This document shows, piece by piece, positions 55,593 to 64,000 of a stretch of DNA of 64,000 nt. The stretch comes from Flavivirga sp. 57AJ16 (GTDB taxonomy: Bacteria; Bacteroidota; Bacteroidia; Flavobacteriales; Flavobacteriaceae): positions 372,001 to 436,000 of the forward strand of contig NZ_JAQZAT010000001.1 of assembly GCF_028736925.1 (NCBI RefSeq). Direction: 5' to 3'. A program made the position numbers and the translations under genes. Each line of letters begins with the position of its first letter. Position 1 is the first letter of the stretch. The notes below the pieces were generated by a model. That model saw only the letters and a list, made by a program, of their open reading frames with translations. It was not told the origin of the DNA and made no database searches.

Positions 55593-56102
55593 CTAGTTTT
55601 TACGCTGTAAGATTAAGGATGCTATTAAAGATACAATAATTCCGATTACGAATACCGTTATGAACATAATCAATCCAGCAAATACTGGATTTTCAAATAA
55701 TTTCATTTGTTCTTCCAAAGTTGCTTTCTCTAACTCAAATTCGGTTGCCGATAAGGTACTTTTCATACCTTCTAATGCATATGTTTTATATTCAATGACA
55801 AAATCCGGGTTTATTACGGTAACATAAACAACATCCAAAAGGCCTATGGCCATACCAGAAATCGCCGAAATCGCCAAACCAATGCATAAAGCGTTTTTAA
55901 ATGATATAATCCCATTATTTATTCGGTCTCTACAATGTTTTATCCCAAAGTATACGAAAGATAGTGAGACAAAAATGGATGCATAGCCAAGAACTTCCAA
56001 GGTTCCAAAATCGATATTCCAATCGAAAAAGTGCCCGCCAACAAAGATCAGTCCACCAACTAAAGCCGCATAACCGCCAAACTTTTTAATAGTGTCTTTC
56101 AT
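55593..56102 (-). CDS. DUF4199 membrane protein
   Basis: A 169-residue inner-membrane protein with four hydrophobic segments and the family-specific SFVYFGIKHCRDRINNGIISF (about 48-68, part shown) and KNALCIGLAISAISGM. The extracytoplasmic loop between segments 3 and 4 is charged. Function unknown; confined largely to Bacteroidota. It begins 7 bp after the VOC gene and ends 4 bp before the DUF1801 gene. Confidence 0.9.
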   Translation of the reverse strand: MKDTIKKFGGYAALVGGLIFVGGHFFDWNIDFGTLEVLGYASIFVSLSFVYFGIKHCRDRINNGIISFKNALCIGLAISAISGMAIGLLDVVYVTVINPDFVIEYKTYALEGMKSTLSATEFELEKATLEEQMKLFENPVFAGLIMFITVFVIGIIVSLIASLILQRKN

Positions 56103-56109
56103 AATTATA

Positions 56110-56481
56110 TTAAACGTGTTGATCGATTAGAATGACATTGCCATCGGGGTCTTTTAAAACTAGACTCGCTGGGCCAACAGTACTTTCGTCTGCTTCGCTT
56201 TCAATTTTGATTTCTTTGTTTTTTAAATGTTTTTGAATATCCCGAACGTCTGTAAAAGAATCTACCTTGTTTGCACTTTCGTCCCAACCAGGGTTAAAGG
56301 TCAAAATATTGTTCTCGAACATCCCTTGAAAAAGTCCTATTAAGGCATTACCGTTTTTCATAATGAGATAATTGCTTTCTATATCGCCTGCGAAAACCTT
56401 AAAGCCTAGGTTCTCATAAAATACTTTCGAAGCGTTAATATCTTGAACGCTTAAACTTGCCGAAAATGCTCCTAATGTCAT
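56110..56481 (-). CDS. VOC-family protein in the LuxR-regulator cluster
   Basis: A 123-residue VOC protein. The frame is open to 56541, but ATG at 56481 gives MTLGAFSASLSVQDINASKV, the normal start, after a typical AT-rich leader with AATAAACAATATG. The single VOC unit includes FYENLGFKVFAGDIESNYLI and a C-terminal LKDPDGNVILIDQHV in which the usual metal Glu is replaced (ILIDQ), so metal binding may be lost. Partner of the DUF4199 and DUF1801 genes downstream. Confidence 0.88.
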   Translation of the reverse strand: MTLGAFSASLSVQDINASKVFYENLGFKVFAGDIESNYLIMKNGNALIGLFQGMFENNILTFNPGWDESANKVDSFTDVRDIQKHLKNKEIKIESEADESTVGPASLVLKDPDGNVILIDQHV

Positions 56482-56588
56482 ATTGTTTATTTTTAAAAAG
56501 TTAGTGGTAAAACTACCTGTAATGGCTAGAGTAGGCTTCATACTAAAGTACCAAATACCTGTTAATTGGTATTACTTTTCTCTTAAAA

Positions 56589-56999
56589 CTATAAAATATT
56601 ATGGTCTTTTGCAATTTGAACAGCCTGTGTTCGTCTTTTTGCATCAAGTTTTACCAATAAATTAGAAACATGGGTTTTTATCGTGCTTTCCGATAAGAAC
56701 AACTTTTCAGCGATTTCCCTATTGGATAGACCTTCTGAAATAGCTTGAAGGACTTCATACTCCCTAGTGGTAATTTCTAGGGCTTTGATTTTTTGGTGAT
56801 CGATTTCCCTGGAAATATTTCGTGATTTGTAAAGACTCTTTTTATTAATATAAATACCAACAACAAAAAACACTAAGGCAATAGCAGTAATGATAAACTC
56901 CATTGAGGTCCCTCCGACAAGCCATGTGTATTTGCTAATTCTAAAAAGGGTATAGAGCGCAACAATTAAAAGTGTAAAAACTAAAATAGTTTTTTTCAT
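56589..56999 (-). CDS. Membrane-anchored LuxR-type transcription regulator
   Basis: A 136-residue protein with two transmembrane helices (about 4-20 and 31-52), a short linker and a LuxR/GerE helix-turn-helix at 72-136: TTREYEVLQAISEGLSNREI, followed by SESTIKTHVSNLLVKL. No receiver domain is present, so it is not a standard response regulator. The DNA-binding domain would be held at the inner membrane. Its start overlaps the end of the dehydrogenase gene by 4 bp (ATGA). It may control the small operon downstream. Confidence 0.88.
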   Translation of the reverse strand: MKKTILVFTLLIVALYTLFRISKYTWLVGGTSMEFIITAIALVFFVVGIYINKKSLYKSRNISREIDHQKIKALEITTREYEVLQAISEGLSNREIAEKLFLSESTIKTHVSNLLVKLDAKRRTQAVQIAKDHNIL

Positions 57000-57937
57000 A
57001 TACTAAATTTCACTTTTATTTTATCTACTATGGTTTGTGCTAGTTTCTCTTTACTTTCAATAGTCCAACCCGCTACATGTGGTGATAAAATAACGTTTTG
57101 CGAATTAATTAAATATTGAAAAGCCTCTGGCATCTCCATAGAACCAAATAAGTTTTCGAACGATGCCTTTTCGTATTCTAAAACATCCAGCCCAGCACCT
57201 AATATTTTCTTGGATTTTAGAGCTGAAACTAAATCTTTTGTGACCACACTTTTACCACGTGCGGTATTTATAAACCAAAATGGTTTTTTAAATTGATTGA
57301 TAAATGTTTCATCAATCATGTTTAAAGTTAAAGGTGTTTGCGGTGTGTGCAAGCTTACTACGTCTACCTTTTCTTGAAACGCTGTTAGGGACACTTGTTT
57401 CGCATTACTATCTCCTACGTGCTCTTTAATATCGTAGCATAGTACCTCGGTATCAAAACCCCGTAACTTTTTGGAAAAAGCTTTTCCCATGTTTCCATAT
57501 CCAATAATTCCAACGGTTCTTCCATCGAGTTCCATCCCTCGATTGTCTTCGCGTAACCATTTGCCTTGCCTCACTTCTAAATCTGCTTTATTGAGCTTAT
57601 TAAATAATGATAAGAGCATGCCTAATGCGTGTTCTCCAACGGCATTTCTATTGCCTTCTGGCGCAGCAATTAAAGTGATTCCTTTTTTTTCGGCATAATC
57701 GCAATCTATGTTTTCCAATCCTGCTCCCACACGACCTATAAACTTAAGATTTGTGGCTGCATCTAAAAATGGTTTATCGATAGTAAAACGACTTCGCAGC
57801 ACAATACCGTCGTAATCTTTAACCTTAGCTTCAATGGTTTTTTTTGATGCTGTGTAATCTTCGTGATTTGTATAGCCCAGGTCATTAAGTTGGTTGATCA
57901 ATAATTCATGATTGGTATCCAAGTGAAGTATTTTCAT
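56996..57937 (-). CDS. D-2-hydroxyacid dehydrogenase (phosphoglycerate dehydrogenase-like)
   Basis: A 313-residue NAD-dependent dehydrogenase. The Rossmann motif is GRTVGIIGYGNMGKAF (about 138-153), and the catalytic Arg, Glu and His are in NTARGKSVV (about 225), GAGLDVLEYE (about 250) and ILSPHVAGWT (about 285). It lacks the C-terminal ACT domain of longer SerA proteins; 3-phosphoglycerate is possible but other 2-hydroxyacids are not excluded. It is first in the minus-strand run with the LuxR-type regulator. Confidence 0.92.
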   Translation of the reverse strand: MKILHLDTNHELLINQLNDLGYTNHEDYTASKKTIEAKVKDYDGIVLRSRFTIDKPFLDAATNLKFIGRVGAGLENIDCDYAEKKGITLIAAPEGNRNAVGEHALGMLLSLFNKLNKADLEVRQGKWLREDNRGMELDGRTVGIIGYGNMGKAFSKKLRGFDTEVLCYDIKEHVGDSNAKQVSLTAFQEKVDVVSLHTPQTPLTLNMIDETFINQFKKPFWFINTARGKSVVTKDLVSALKSKKILGAGLDVLEYEKASFENLFGSMEMPEAFQYLINSQNVILSPHVAGWTIESKEKLAQTIVDKIKVKFSI

Positions 57938-57973
57938 AATGAAGTGATTTATTATTTAAAAGAAAGCTATGAG

Positions 57974-58046
57974 ATACTGACATACCGAAATACCGAAATA
58001 CCGAAACAAGTTCGGCACAGGCAAGTTCGGCACAGGCAAGTTCGGC
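57974..58046. repeat. Composite tandem repeat, locus 2
   Basis: TACTGACATACC followed by two GAAATACC units, GAAAC, two full 15-bp units AAGTTCGGCACAGGC (58008-58037) and nine bases of a third. Same structure as at 50637 and 60938. It lies between the dehydrogenase start and the cupin stop, in what should be the dehydrogenase promoter region. Confidence 0.9.
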
Positions 58047-58055
58047 GTAACAAAG

Positions 58056-58421
58056 TCAAATTTTTGGATAATGGGTTTGCGTTTTTTCATGTTTTACATT
58101 TCCTGTATGTGCTGTCGATAGTTTTTCGAAAAGTAACACATGCACTTCTTCTCCATTTTTTGTATATGGGTTATGCTCAACACCTTTTGGTACAACTATA
58201 ATTTCGCCCTCTTTGACTATTTCTGTCCTGTCGCGAAATTGCATATACAAAGTCCCCTTTACCACTTGAAATAACTCGTCTTCGTCATCATGACTATGCC
58301 ACACAAATTCACCTTTTAATTTTGCTAGAATAACTTGCATATTATCCACTACAGCTATTTGGTGCGGATGCCAGTTTTTATTAAATTTCGAAAACTTGTT
58401 TTTAATATTTATTGCTTGCAT
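58056..58421 (-). CDS. Cupin-domain protein
   Basis: A 121-residue single-domain cupin. Motif 1 is VWHSHDDEDELFQVVKGTLYM (about 55-75; metal ligands His57, His59 and Glu63 by pattern) and motif 2 VVPKGVEHNPYTK (about 92-104, His99). A mononuclear metal site is therefore likely. The substrate is unknown; small cupins of this kind include isomerases, dioxygenases and binding proteins. Monocistronic. Confidence 0.92.
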   Translation of the reverse strand: MQAINIKNKFSKFNKNWHPHQIAVVDNMQVILAKLKGEFVWHSHDDEDELFQVVKGTLYMQFRDRTEIVKEGEIIVVPKGVEHNPYTKNGEEVHVLLFEKLSTAHTGNVKHEKTQTHYPKI

Positions 58422-58669
58422 CTCGTAAAATTACAAAGTTTTATGTTAGGGCTGATAATCATTTTAAACTGTTTTTTGATGGATTTCTGTACAAAAAATA
58501 GTTGGTATTCTTTATGTGATTTCTCCTATCGTCGAAATGACACAGTGTGTTGAATTAGAAGGGGGTTATGTCGAACGAGGTAAAATCGAGATATCTCGCT
58601 ATATTGCCTTATATTATTCCGGGTTTCTCTCTGTGATCGAAATAACTGTGCTATTTGAAGAGAAATACC

Positions 58670-60073
58670 TTAACTATAAAGGCCTATTATTAATTCGGCT
58701 ATCCAAAAATAAAGAAGGATCCCTAAAATATCGTTACTGGTTGTTATAAACGGCCCTGTTGCAATGGCGGGATCGACGCCGCGCTTATTTAAGAATAATG
58801 GTACAAAAGTTCCAATTAAACCTGCTACAATGATCACAACGACCAATGAAACCGATATGGCTATAGCTTTATCCAACTCGCCTTTGTAAAACCAAACAAA
58901 TAAAAATAAAAATACAGCTAGTATGATACCATTTAGTGCCGCTAAAAGCATTTCTTTTATGAGCCTGCCATTAACGCTTCCCTTAACATCATCATTTGCA
59001 AGCCCCTGTACAATAATGGCACTGGATTGTACCCCAACGTTACCCGCCATTGCTGCAATTAAGGGCGTAAAAAAGAAAAGGATGGCTTTTTCTTTAAATG
59101 ATTCCTGGAATCCTTCCATAATCAAAAAAGCTCCCACACCTCCTACCAACCCTAAAACCAGCCATGGTAAGCGAGCTTTTGTGAGTTCTAGAATACTATC
59201 ATCGGCTTCTACATCTTGAGTAATACCCGCTGCTAATTGATAATCTTTATCGGCTTCTTCTTTTAAAACATCTACAATATCATCGATGGTTATTCTTCCT
59301 AATAAAACTTGATTTCCATCCACCACCGGAATGGCCTCTAAATCATACTTTGCCATGACTTTAGCAACATCTTCAACATTTTCGTCAACCTCAACATAAT
59401 CTACGTTTGAGATATAGATATCGGCAATTTTCTTTTCGTTCTTGGCAACAATAAGGTCTTTTAGGGAAAGACGCCCTATGAGCCTATCTTGCTTATCGAC
59501 CACATAAATGGAATGTACTCTGGTGACTTCTTTGGCCTGTCCTCTAATACGTCTCAAACACCCTGCAACCGTCCAGGTTTCATAAACTTTTACAAGTTCT
59601 TTGGCCATAAGTCCGCCCGCAGTATCTTCATCATACTTTAGAAGTTCTGTAATTTCTGCCTTATGCCCTTCATCTTCAATTCTCGAGATGACTTCTTGTT
59701 GACGTTCTTCCGGTAATTCCGAAATAATATCTGCAGCATCATCTGTATCTAATTCTCCAACTTCCTTAGCAATTTCTTTAGCAGAAAGGTTTTTTAATAC
59801 CTTTTCTCGATTGTCCTCATCGAGTTCCATCAAGACGTCTGAAGTCGTCTCTGAATCCAACAATTTAATCACATAGATAGCCTCTTCTAGATTTAATTCA
59901 TCTAAAATTTCGGCAATATCAGCATAGTGAAAATCTTTTAAAAGCTTTTGTAAAGCCTTATCATCGTTTGCTTCGATGAGATTCTCGACCTGATTGATTA
60001 AATCTTCCGTTAATTCAAATTGTATGTTTTCTAATTCTTCAGACAAATGATTGCATTTATATATCTTTTTCAA
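58670..60073 (-). CDS. mgtE: Magnesium transporter MgtE
   Basis: An inner-membrane Mg2+ channel/transporter, 467 residues. N-terminal MgtE_N superhelix (about 25-130), CBS pair that senses Mg2+ (about 135-265; [15 protein letters not shown] and [18 protein letters not shown]), plug helix, and five transmembrane helices (about 290-467) with [15 protein letters not shown] and the conserved [14 protein letters not shown]. The only visible ATG start (60073) overlaps the rsmA end by 17 bp, and the first 14 residues are not family-like. Cotranscribed with rsmA. Confidence 0.96.
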   Translation of the reverse strand: MKKIYKCNHLSEELENIQFELTEDLINQVENLIEANDDKALQKLLKDFHYADIAEILDELNLEEAIYVIKLLDSETTSDVLMELDEDNREKVLKNLSAKEIAKEVGELDTDDAADIISELPEERQQEVISRIEDEGHKAEITELLKYDEDTAGGLMAKELVKVYETWTVAGCLRRIRGQAKEVTRVHSIYVVDKQDRLIGRLSLKDLIVAKNEKKIADIYISNVDYVEVDENVEDVAKVMAKYDLEAIPVVDGNQVLLGRITIDDIVDVLKEEADKDYQLAAGITQDVEADDSILELTKARLPWLVLGLVGGVGAFLIMEGFQESFKEKAILFFFTPLIAAMAGNVGVQSSAIIVQGLANDDVKGSVNGRLIKEMLLAALNGIILAVFLFLFVWFYKGELDKAIAISVSLVVVIIVAGLIGTFVPLFLNKRGVDPAIATGPFITTSNDILGILLYFWIAELIIGLYS

Positions 60074-60851
60074 TTAGCTGTGTAAGTTCTATAAACTCGT
60101 GAACAGTTAATTGTTCTGGACGTTTGCCAAATATAACATTTGCTTTTAAATTATCTGATAATTTGAATGTTTTTAAACTGTTACGAAGTGTTTTTCTTCG
60201 CTGTTGGAATGCTGCTTTTACCACTTTAAAAAACAATGTATCGTCGCAAGGCAATGTGTAATCTTTTTTTCTGATAAGTCTTAATACGCCCGATTCTACC
60301 TTTGGTGGCGGATTAAAAACATTTGGTGGCACCGTAAATAAATATTCTGCATCATAATATGCTTGCGCTAAGACCGATAGAATGCCATAAATTTTACTTC
60401 CTTCTTTAGAACAAATACGTTGTGCAACTTCCTTTTGAAACATCCCGGAGAATTCTGGAATTTGGTCACGCATTTCTAAAGTTTTAAAAACTATTTGCGT
60501 TGAAATATTATACGGGAAGTTCCCTATAATAGCGAACGGTTCTTGATTAAAAACACTATTTAAATCATACTTTAAGAAATCTTTTTCTATAATTCTTGGG
60601 GCGAGGTTTAAGTAATTGGCCTGTAAATATTCCACCGACTCTGTATCGATCTCTATCACATAAGTCGTGATATCCTTTTTTAGCAAATATTTTGTTAGCA
60701 CCCCCATGCCCGGACCAATCTCTAAAACATTTTTATAGTTTTTTAAAGTAAGTGTATCGGCTATTTTTTGCGCAACGGATTCATCATTTAAAAAATGTTG
60801 TCCTAAGTATTTTTTTGCTTTTACCTGATGTTGGTTTGGGTTATGTGCCAC
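60057..60851 (-). CDS. rsmA: 16S rRNA (adenine(1518)-N6/adenine(1519)-N6)-dimethyltransferase
   Basis: KsgA/RsmA, 264 residues, dimethylates two adjacent adenines at the 3' end of 16S rRNA in late 30S assembly. It shows [12 protein letters not shown] (about 12-23), the SAM-binding [12 protein letters not shown] (about 41-52) and the catalytic [10 protein letters not shown] (about 114-123; NLPY type, here NFPY). The C-terminal RNA-binding helical domain ends the protein. Upstream of mgtE on the same strand. Confidence 0.97.
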   Translation of the reverse strand: MAHNPNQHQVKAKKYLGQHFLNDESVAQKIADTLTLKNYKNVLEIGPGMGVLTKYLLKKDITTYVIEIDTESVEYLQANYLNLAPRIIEKDFLKYDLNSVFNQEPFAIIGNFPYNISTQIVFKTLEMRDQIPEFSGMFQKEVAQRICSKEGSKIYGILSVLAQAYYDAEYLFTVPPNVFNPPPKVESGVLRLIRKKDYTLPCDDTLFFKVVKAAFQQRRKTLRNSLKTFKLSDNLKANVIFGKRPEQLTVHEFIELTQLIEKDI

Positions 60852-60925
60852 GAATCATGGGTGTTTTATTAGTGAAACTCTGTTTTGAATGCACTGCTTC
60901 GTAACTTTTCAAAACAGATAGTTGT

Positions 60926-61007
60926 ATCCCGCTTTATGTGCCGAACTTGCCTGTGCCGAACTTGTTTCGGTATTTCGGTATTTCGGTATTTCAGGATCCA
61001 GCGGGAT
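60926..61007. repeat. Composite tandem repeat, locus 3, inside a hairpin
   Basis: On the minus strand: three GAAATACC-type units, GAAAC, one full AAGTTCGGCACAGGC and a partial second 15-bp unit (60938-60994). The whole block is enclosed by ATCCCGCT (60926-60933) and AGCGGGAT (61000-61007), which are perfect inverted repeats. Locus 1 and 2 lack this frame. It lies upstream of rsmA. Confidence 0.88.
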
Positions 61008-61150
61008 CTCAGGTTTAATACCTTTATATTACAATATGCGAAGATATGAAACTTAAAATCGATGGCGTGATGTCTTTTGGGGTTTGTTTTTAGTTCTTGT
61101 TTTTTTAAGCACCATAAAATCATATAAAAGAAGCCTTCGCTTATTTCAAA

Positions 61151-61648
61151 CTACCGTGAGTACACATCTATAAAAAAGACACGAATGGCACAAATTCACA
61201 CGAATCCAATTCTTTACGGAATAGATTGGACACAGCATGAATAAGAGTCCCTAGACCATATAGGCTTGAAATCTGTCAATAGTCTGAATAATTAACGAGA
61301 GTTCGATTTAAAACCTGTCTGCCGACCAGGCAGGCAAGGGAGTTTTTAACAATAAATTCACTAATAAAGCGATTGTCGCCTTGAGCCTATCGACTTTTAG
61401 TTTATACTGAGCCTTTCGACTTCGCTCAAGATAAACTATAGTCGAAGTACTCAAGATAAACTAAAGTCGAAAGGTCATTAAAACCTGCTATTTAAATGGG
61501 TTTCGACTGCGCTCCTGACAACCAAAATTAAATTATTGATAGTCTGTTTAATAATATTATGTTTACATCGAACTCACGTTAATTAGTGAAAATTTGTGTC
61601 ATTCGTGTCCAATCTTTTTATTGTGCTTTATTTGTGTACTCACGGTAG
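61151..61648. repeat. Family D MITE-like element, copy 2, carrying a nested element
   Basis: Ends CTACCGTGAGTACACA and TGTGTACTCACGGTAG are near-perfect inverted repeats; both flanks are TTATTTCAAA (61141-61150 and 61649-61658), a 10-bp direct duplication. The left half matches the inverted form of 51797-52003 (CACACGAATCCAAT, GGAATAGATTGGACAC, CTATATAGGCTTGAAATCTG). A second element of about 290 bp interrupts it. The whole fills most of the 976-bp gap between rsmA and the DUF4286 gene; 61659-61827 has no visible gene. Confidence 0.88.
61292..61582. repeat. Family E element nested within family D copy 2
   Basis: Inverted ends TTAACGAGAGTTCGAT and ATCGAACTCACGTTAA differ at one base. Compared with the uninterrupted family D copy, AATT (or TAATTA) is duplicated at the junctions, as expected for insertion. 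The interior has a GC-rich hairpin around CTGCCGACCAGGCAG and tandem-like repeats of CTCAAGATAAACTA and AGTCGAA. Related ends flank the IS110 region at 47753 and 49516-49534. Confidence 0.75.
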
Positions 61649-61827
61649 TTATTTCAAAGCAAAAGTTATTTGCCCGTTAATATCATTCCCCATTTGGAAT
61701 TCTTTTCTTTTTAAGAAGGAGTGAATTTGCCCCGAAGTATATTAAGATGAAGACAAAGTGATTTAGAAGTTTTTTGTTGGATTTTGATTCCTTTTTATGA
61801 GATTCCTGCCTACACAGGAATGATGGA

Positions 61828-62151
61828 CTATTTAAAGCTTACAGTGTACTCGTCAATAATTTCAAGTTCTGTTCTAAATGCTAGCATTTTATCTGCAAAT
61901 TTTTTCATGCCATCTGCCCTTAATTTTTCAGCATCTTCTTTATAATAAGCATCTAAGGCCTCTCGTGAGTATGAGCGATATTGAACAGAATAGGTGATGC
62001 CTCCCATGTCTTCTTCTACCAAAACCCTCGTTAGTGTTGCCTTCTCAAATTTTCCTGTAGCCAGTACCTGCGGAATATGTTCTTTTATCCAGGTTAGCCA
62101 TTCCTTATGAATGGACGCATCTATGTTTGCGGTGACGTTGTATATAATCAT
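61828..62151 (-). CDS. DUF4286 family protein
   Basis: A 107-residue cytoplasmic protein with a ferredoxin-like fold, MIIYNVTANIDASIHKEWLTWIKEH at the start (shown in part) and ITYSVQYRSYSREALDAYY in the centre. Widely conserved in Bacteroidota near rsmA, with no known activity; the fold is like dimeric alpha-beta barrel proteins. The start codon follows directly on the decayed 3' end of a GNAT gene, and the two frames run together. Confidence 0.9.
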   Translation of the reverse strand: MIIYNVTANIDASIHKEWLTWIKEHIPQVLATGKFEKATLTRVLVEEDMGGITYSVQYRSYSREALDAYYKEDAEKLRADGMKKFADKMLAFRTELEIIDEYTVSFK

Positions 62152-62154
62152 ACT

Positions 62155-62828
62155 TACAATTTTTTTTGCAAATAACAGGAGTTCTTCATCATCTTCAAAA
62201 GGTTTTGCTCTTTTTTCACAAGCGAAACCTAGTTTTTCTAATAGCTTTATTGAGTTTTTGTTATATGGTACTGTTATATAGCTAAATCAATATAAAATAA
62301 CATGATCCTTCAGAGTAAAAAACCGATTTTCTTCGTTATTAATACTCGCCGTAACTAGGCTATGACTACGCTTTTTGCCTTGAACTTCTTTTTTTTATTT
62401 CTAAATATTCTATGCCTTTTTATAGCGACTTAGCTATAGCTATAAGCTTATCTAGTTTGAAGGTTTCTTTTGCTAAAGTCATAACCTTCATTGAAGCTTC
62501 GTAACCAAACCCTTTGCCTTCATACCCTGGAAGAAAAGCAAATCCAAGATCCACATCATCCAATTCATCGCGCTTAGCAAGCCCACAGGTGCCAATGGGT
62601 TTGTTTTTTTCTCCTTTTAACTCCAATTTATAAAACCCAAAATTGAAATCTTTATAACTTTTAATGGTCTTATTTATAAGATATTTTTCTGCGTCTTCGA
62701 CACTTCTTAGTTTTTTGTCACCAATGTATTTACATGGAATGAGGTGCATTTGTTAGTTCTAGAAAAAATGGTGCATCTTTTATTGTGAATTCTGAAATAA
62801 GTAAGCGTTTGGTTTCTGTTATTACCAT
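62155..62828 (-). pseudogene. GNAT acetyltransferase gene, frameshifted and split by a MITE
   Basis: Reading from ATG at 62828: MVITETKRLLISEFTIKDAP and on to LELTNAPHS, then a +1 frameshift near 62745; KYIGDKKLRSVEDAEKYL through GYEGKGFGYEASMKVMTLAK (acetyl-CoA loop) to KLDKLIAI in the second frame; then family C element copy 2 (62279-62436); then VPYNKNSIKLLEKLGF and FEDDEELLLFAKK. The last codons have an extra A in a run of eight, removing the normal stop. Removing the element and one TA joins the halves exactly. Three separate lesions show that the gene is dead. Confidence 0.9.
62279..62436. repeat. Family C MITE inserted in the GNAT gene, copy 2
   Basis: Ends TAGCTAAATCAATATAAAA (from 62279) and, from the other side, TAGCTAAGTCGCTATAAAA. 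The 158-bp element is flanked by TA on each side (62277-62278, 62437-62438). Excising it with one TA restores the reading CTT-ATA-GCT-ATA-ACA-GTA across the junction, so boundaries are fixed by the interrupted gene. Relative at 11083-11222. Confidence 0.9.
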
Positions 62829-62830
62829 AT

Positions 62831-64000
62831 TTAATTAATAGCGTCTCCCCGTAGTGCTCTATATCTTTTTCTGGCATCAACAAAATAAATACTATCGGCA
62901 TGGTTAAAGATAATTAACTCATATAAAGCTTTAGCCTTTTCAGGTAGGTTCAATTTTTTTTCATAGATCTCGGCCAACTTAAAATAAGCATCATCTATTA
63001 AAATACCATCCCTATAATTAGCTATGATGGCCTCATAGTTGGCTTCTGCTTTTTCATATTGTTTTTCAACTTCAAACAATTGGGCTTGTTTATATAAAGC
63101 TTGAGCCACTATAGGTTCGGTTTTATGTTCGTTTAAAATCTTATCTAACAATAGTATGGATGCTTCATTTTTATTTTGAAAAGCGAGCAAATCTGCTTTG
63201 GCATAAAGTTTTAAAGCTGTTTGCAATGAGTCTTCATATTTATTATCAGAAATAAGCAGCTTTAAATCAAGAGCATCGTTGGCAATAAGTTGAGAGGTGG
63301 AAGCCTTTAAAATTTTAAGCTGCGATTCTGCCCATTTAAAATCACCTTTATAATAACTTGCTTTTGCTACTTTATAACGTGCTTCTTGAGATATCGTACT
63401 ATTTTTTAAATTACGCTGAATTTGTGTATAGTAAATTAAAGCTTTATTAAACTTTTCCTGTAATACCAAAATATCTCCCAGCTCTAATTTTACCTCTGCT
63501 TTCTGTAACTTGGTTAGAGGCAATTTTAATGTGTTTTCTAAAAATGCGGTGGCTTTATTGGTGTCATCCATATAGAATGCCAAAAAATGGGCGTAGGCCA
63601 TTTGTAGTTTTAAGGTTTGTGAAAATGTTCCAAACTCCTTAAACAGTTCTAGATATTTAGTATTAATAGCAGGATAATTGGCTTTTAAACTTTCTTTTGT
63701 CTCTAATTGAATTAAATTATAGTGCGCCTTTAGTTTGGTCTCTGAATCTTGCGCGGTTTCAATGATATAAGTGAAAATGGTTTTAGCAATATCATTTTCG
63801 TTTTCGTTAAAGGCTATTAATGCCAACTCTTCAATACGACCTAAATCATCTGGTTGTCTATTAAAAATTGCTTTTTCTTGAACGAATGCCTTATTAAAAT
63901 CTTTTTGCTGAATGAACAACCAACTTAACATTTCGTTCCAAAGTAAATTAGGGGCTTGCTGATTTTTTTTGAGTAAAACTTTTCGAAATATTATATTGTT
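62831..64000 (-). CDS. Tetratricopeptide-repeat protein, 5' part outside the window
   Basis: The frame is open across the right edge, so the start is not visible; at least 389 residues are present. The C-terminal 150 residues contain TPR units (LLAFQNKNEASILLLDKILN, ALYKQAQLFEVEKQYEKAEA, AYFKLAEIYEKKLNLPEKAK) and earlier units such as LELGDILVLQEKFNKALIYY. Helical hairpins of this kind mediate protein interactions, and related proteins work in envelope assembly. It ends 2 bp before the start of the GNAT pseudogene, so the two were cotranscribed. Product naming beyond the repeat is not justified. Confidence 0.9.
   Translation of the reverse strand, partial: NNIIFRKVLLKKNQQAPNLLWNEMLSWLFIQQKDFNKAFVQEKAIFNRQPDDLGRIEELALIAFNENENDIAKTIFTYIIETAQDSETKLKAHYNLIQLETKESLKANYPAINTKYLELFKEFGTFSQTLKLQMAYAHFLAFYMDDTNKATAFLENTLKLPLTKLQKAEVKLELGDILVLQEKFNKALIYYTQIQRNLKNSTISQEARYKVAKASYYKGDFKWAESQLKILKASTSQLIANDALDLKLLISDNKYEDSLQTALKLYAKADLLAFQNKNEASILLLDKILNEHKTEPIVAQALYKQAQLFEVEKQYEKAEANYEAIIANYRDGILIDDAYFKLAEIYEKKLNLPEKAKALYELIIFNHADSIYFVDARKRYRALRGDAIN

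Overview
The window is chromosomal DNA of a member of the Bacteroidota, almost certainly family Flavobacteriaceae. It is AT-rich, start codons rarely have a Shine-Dalgarno sequence, and several promoters show the TAnnTTTG -7 box. Lineage-typical families are present: a type IX secretion (T9SS) sorting domain, carboxypeptidase-regulatory TonB receptors, DUF4270, DUF5689, DUF4286 and DUF6428 proteins, a long IleS, and atpD-atpC split from the rest of the ATP synthase genes. The genus cannot be fixed from the sequence. No rRNA, tRNA, CRISPR array or prophage was seen.

Layout. 1-7 kb: a DUF5689 lipoprotein (cut by the window edge) behind its TonB-dependent receptor, a secreted EEP-family nuclease or phosphatase, and a patatin fused to an outer-membrane barrel. 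7-16.5 kb: uvrC, then a divergent rimK-like ligase plus aspartoacylase-like hydrolase pair, 5-formyl-THF cyclo-ligase, and an ileS-dksA-like-lspA run. 16.7-21.6 kb: a 1646-residue T9SS-secreted multidomain protein. 22-27 kb: radA, an esterase-fold protein, and panC-panD plus a flippase-like membrane protein. 27.4-32 kb: a starch-synthase-like protein, DUF4270 lipoprotein and glmS. 32.4-39 kb: a TonB receptor with its SGNH lipoprotein, then atpD-atpC. 39-42 kb: an unusual operon umuC / SGNH hydrolase / umuD / GNAT. 42.6-47.3 kb: fbp, and divergently a GNAT, aspartate kinase and a fused acyltransferase resembling OlsF. 47.3-51.1 kb: an arsenic operon (arsR, DUF6428, arsN-like GNAT, arsC) broken by an IS110-family element, with arsC left as a pseudogene and no efflux pump. 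51-64 kb: small accessory genes (DUF805, TM2, TSUP, two VOC proteins, DUF1801, DUF4199, a membrane LuxR regulator, a dehydrogenase, a cupin), then mgtE-rsmA, DUF4286, a broken GNAT and a TPR protein cut by the edge.

The most distinctive feature is the density of small non-coding mobile repeats. At least five families with terminal inverted repeats can be recognised, three with identifiable target duplications. One copy splits a GNAT gene and leaves a TA duplication. One element is nested inside another. A separate dispersed repeat combines an 8-bp and a 15-bp tandem unit and occurs three times with different copy numbers. A palindromic repeat of about 90 bp lies in frame inside ileS and adds about 30 residues to the synthetase. 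The accessory 47-63 kb half carries most of this material; the housekeeping half carries less.
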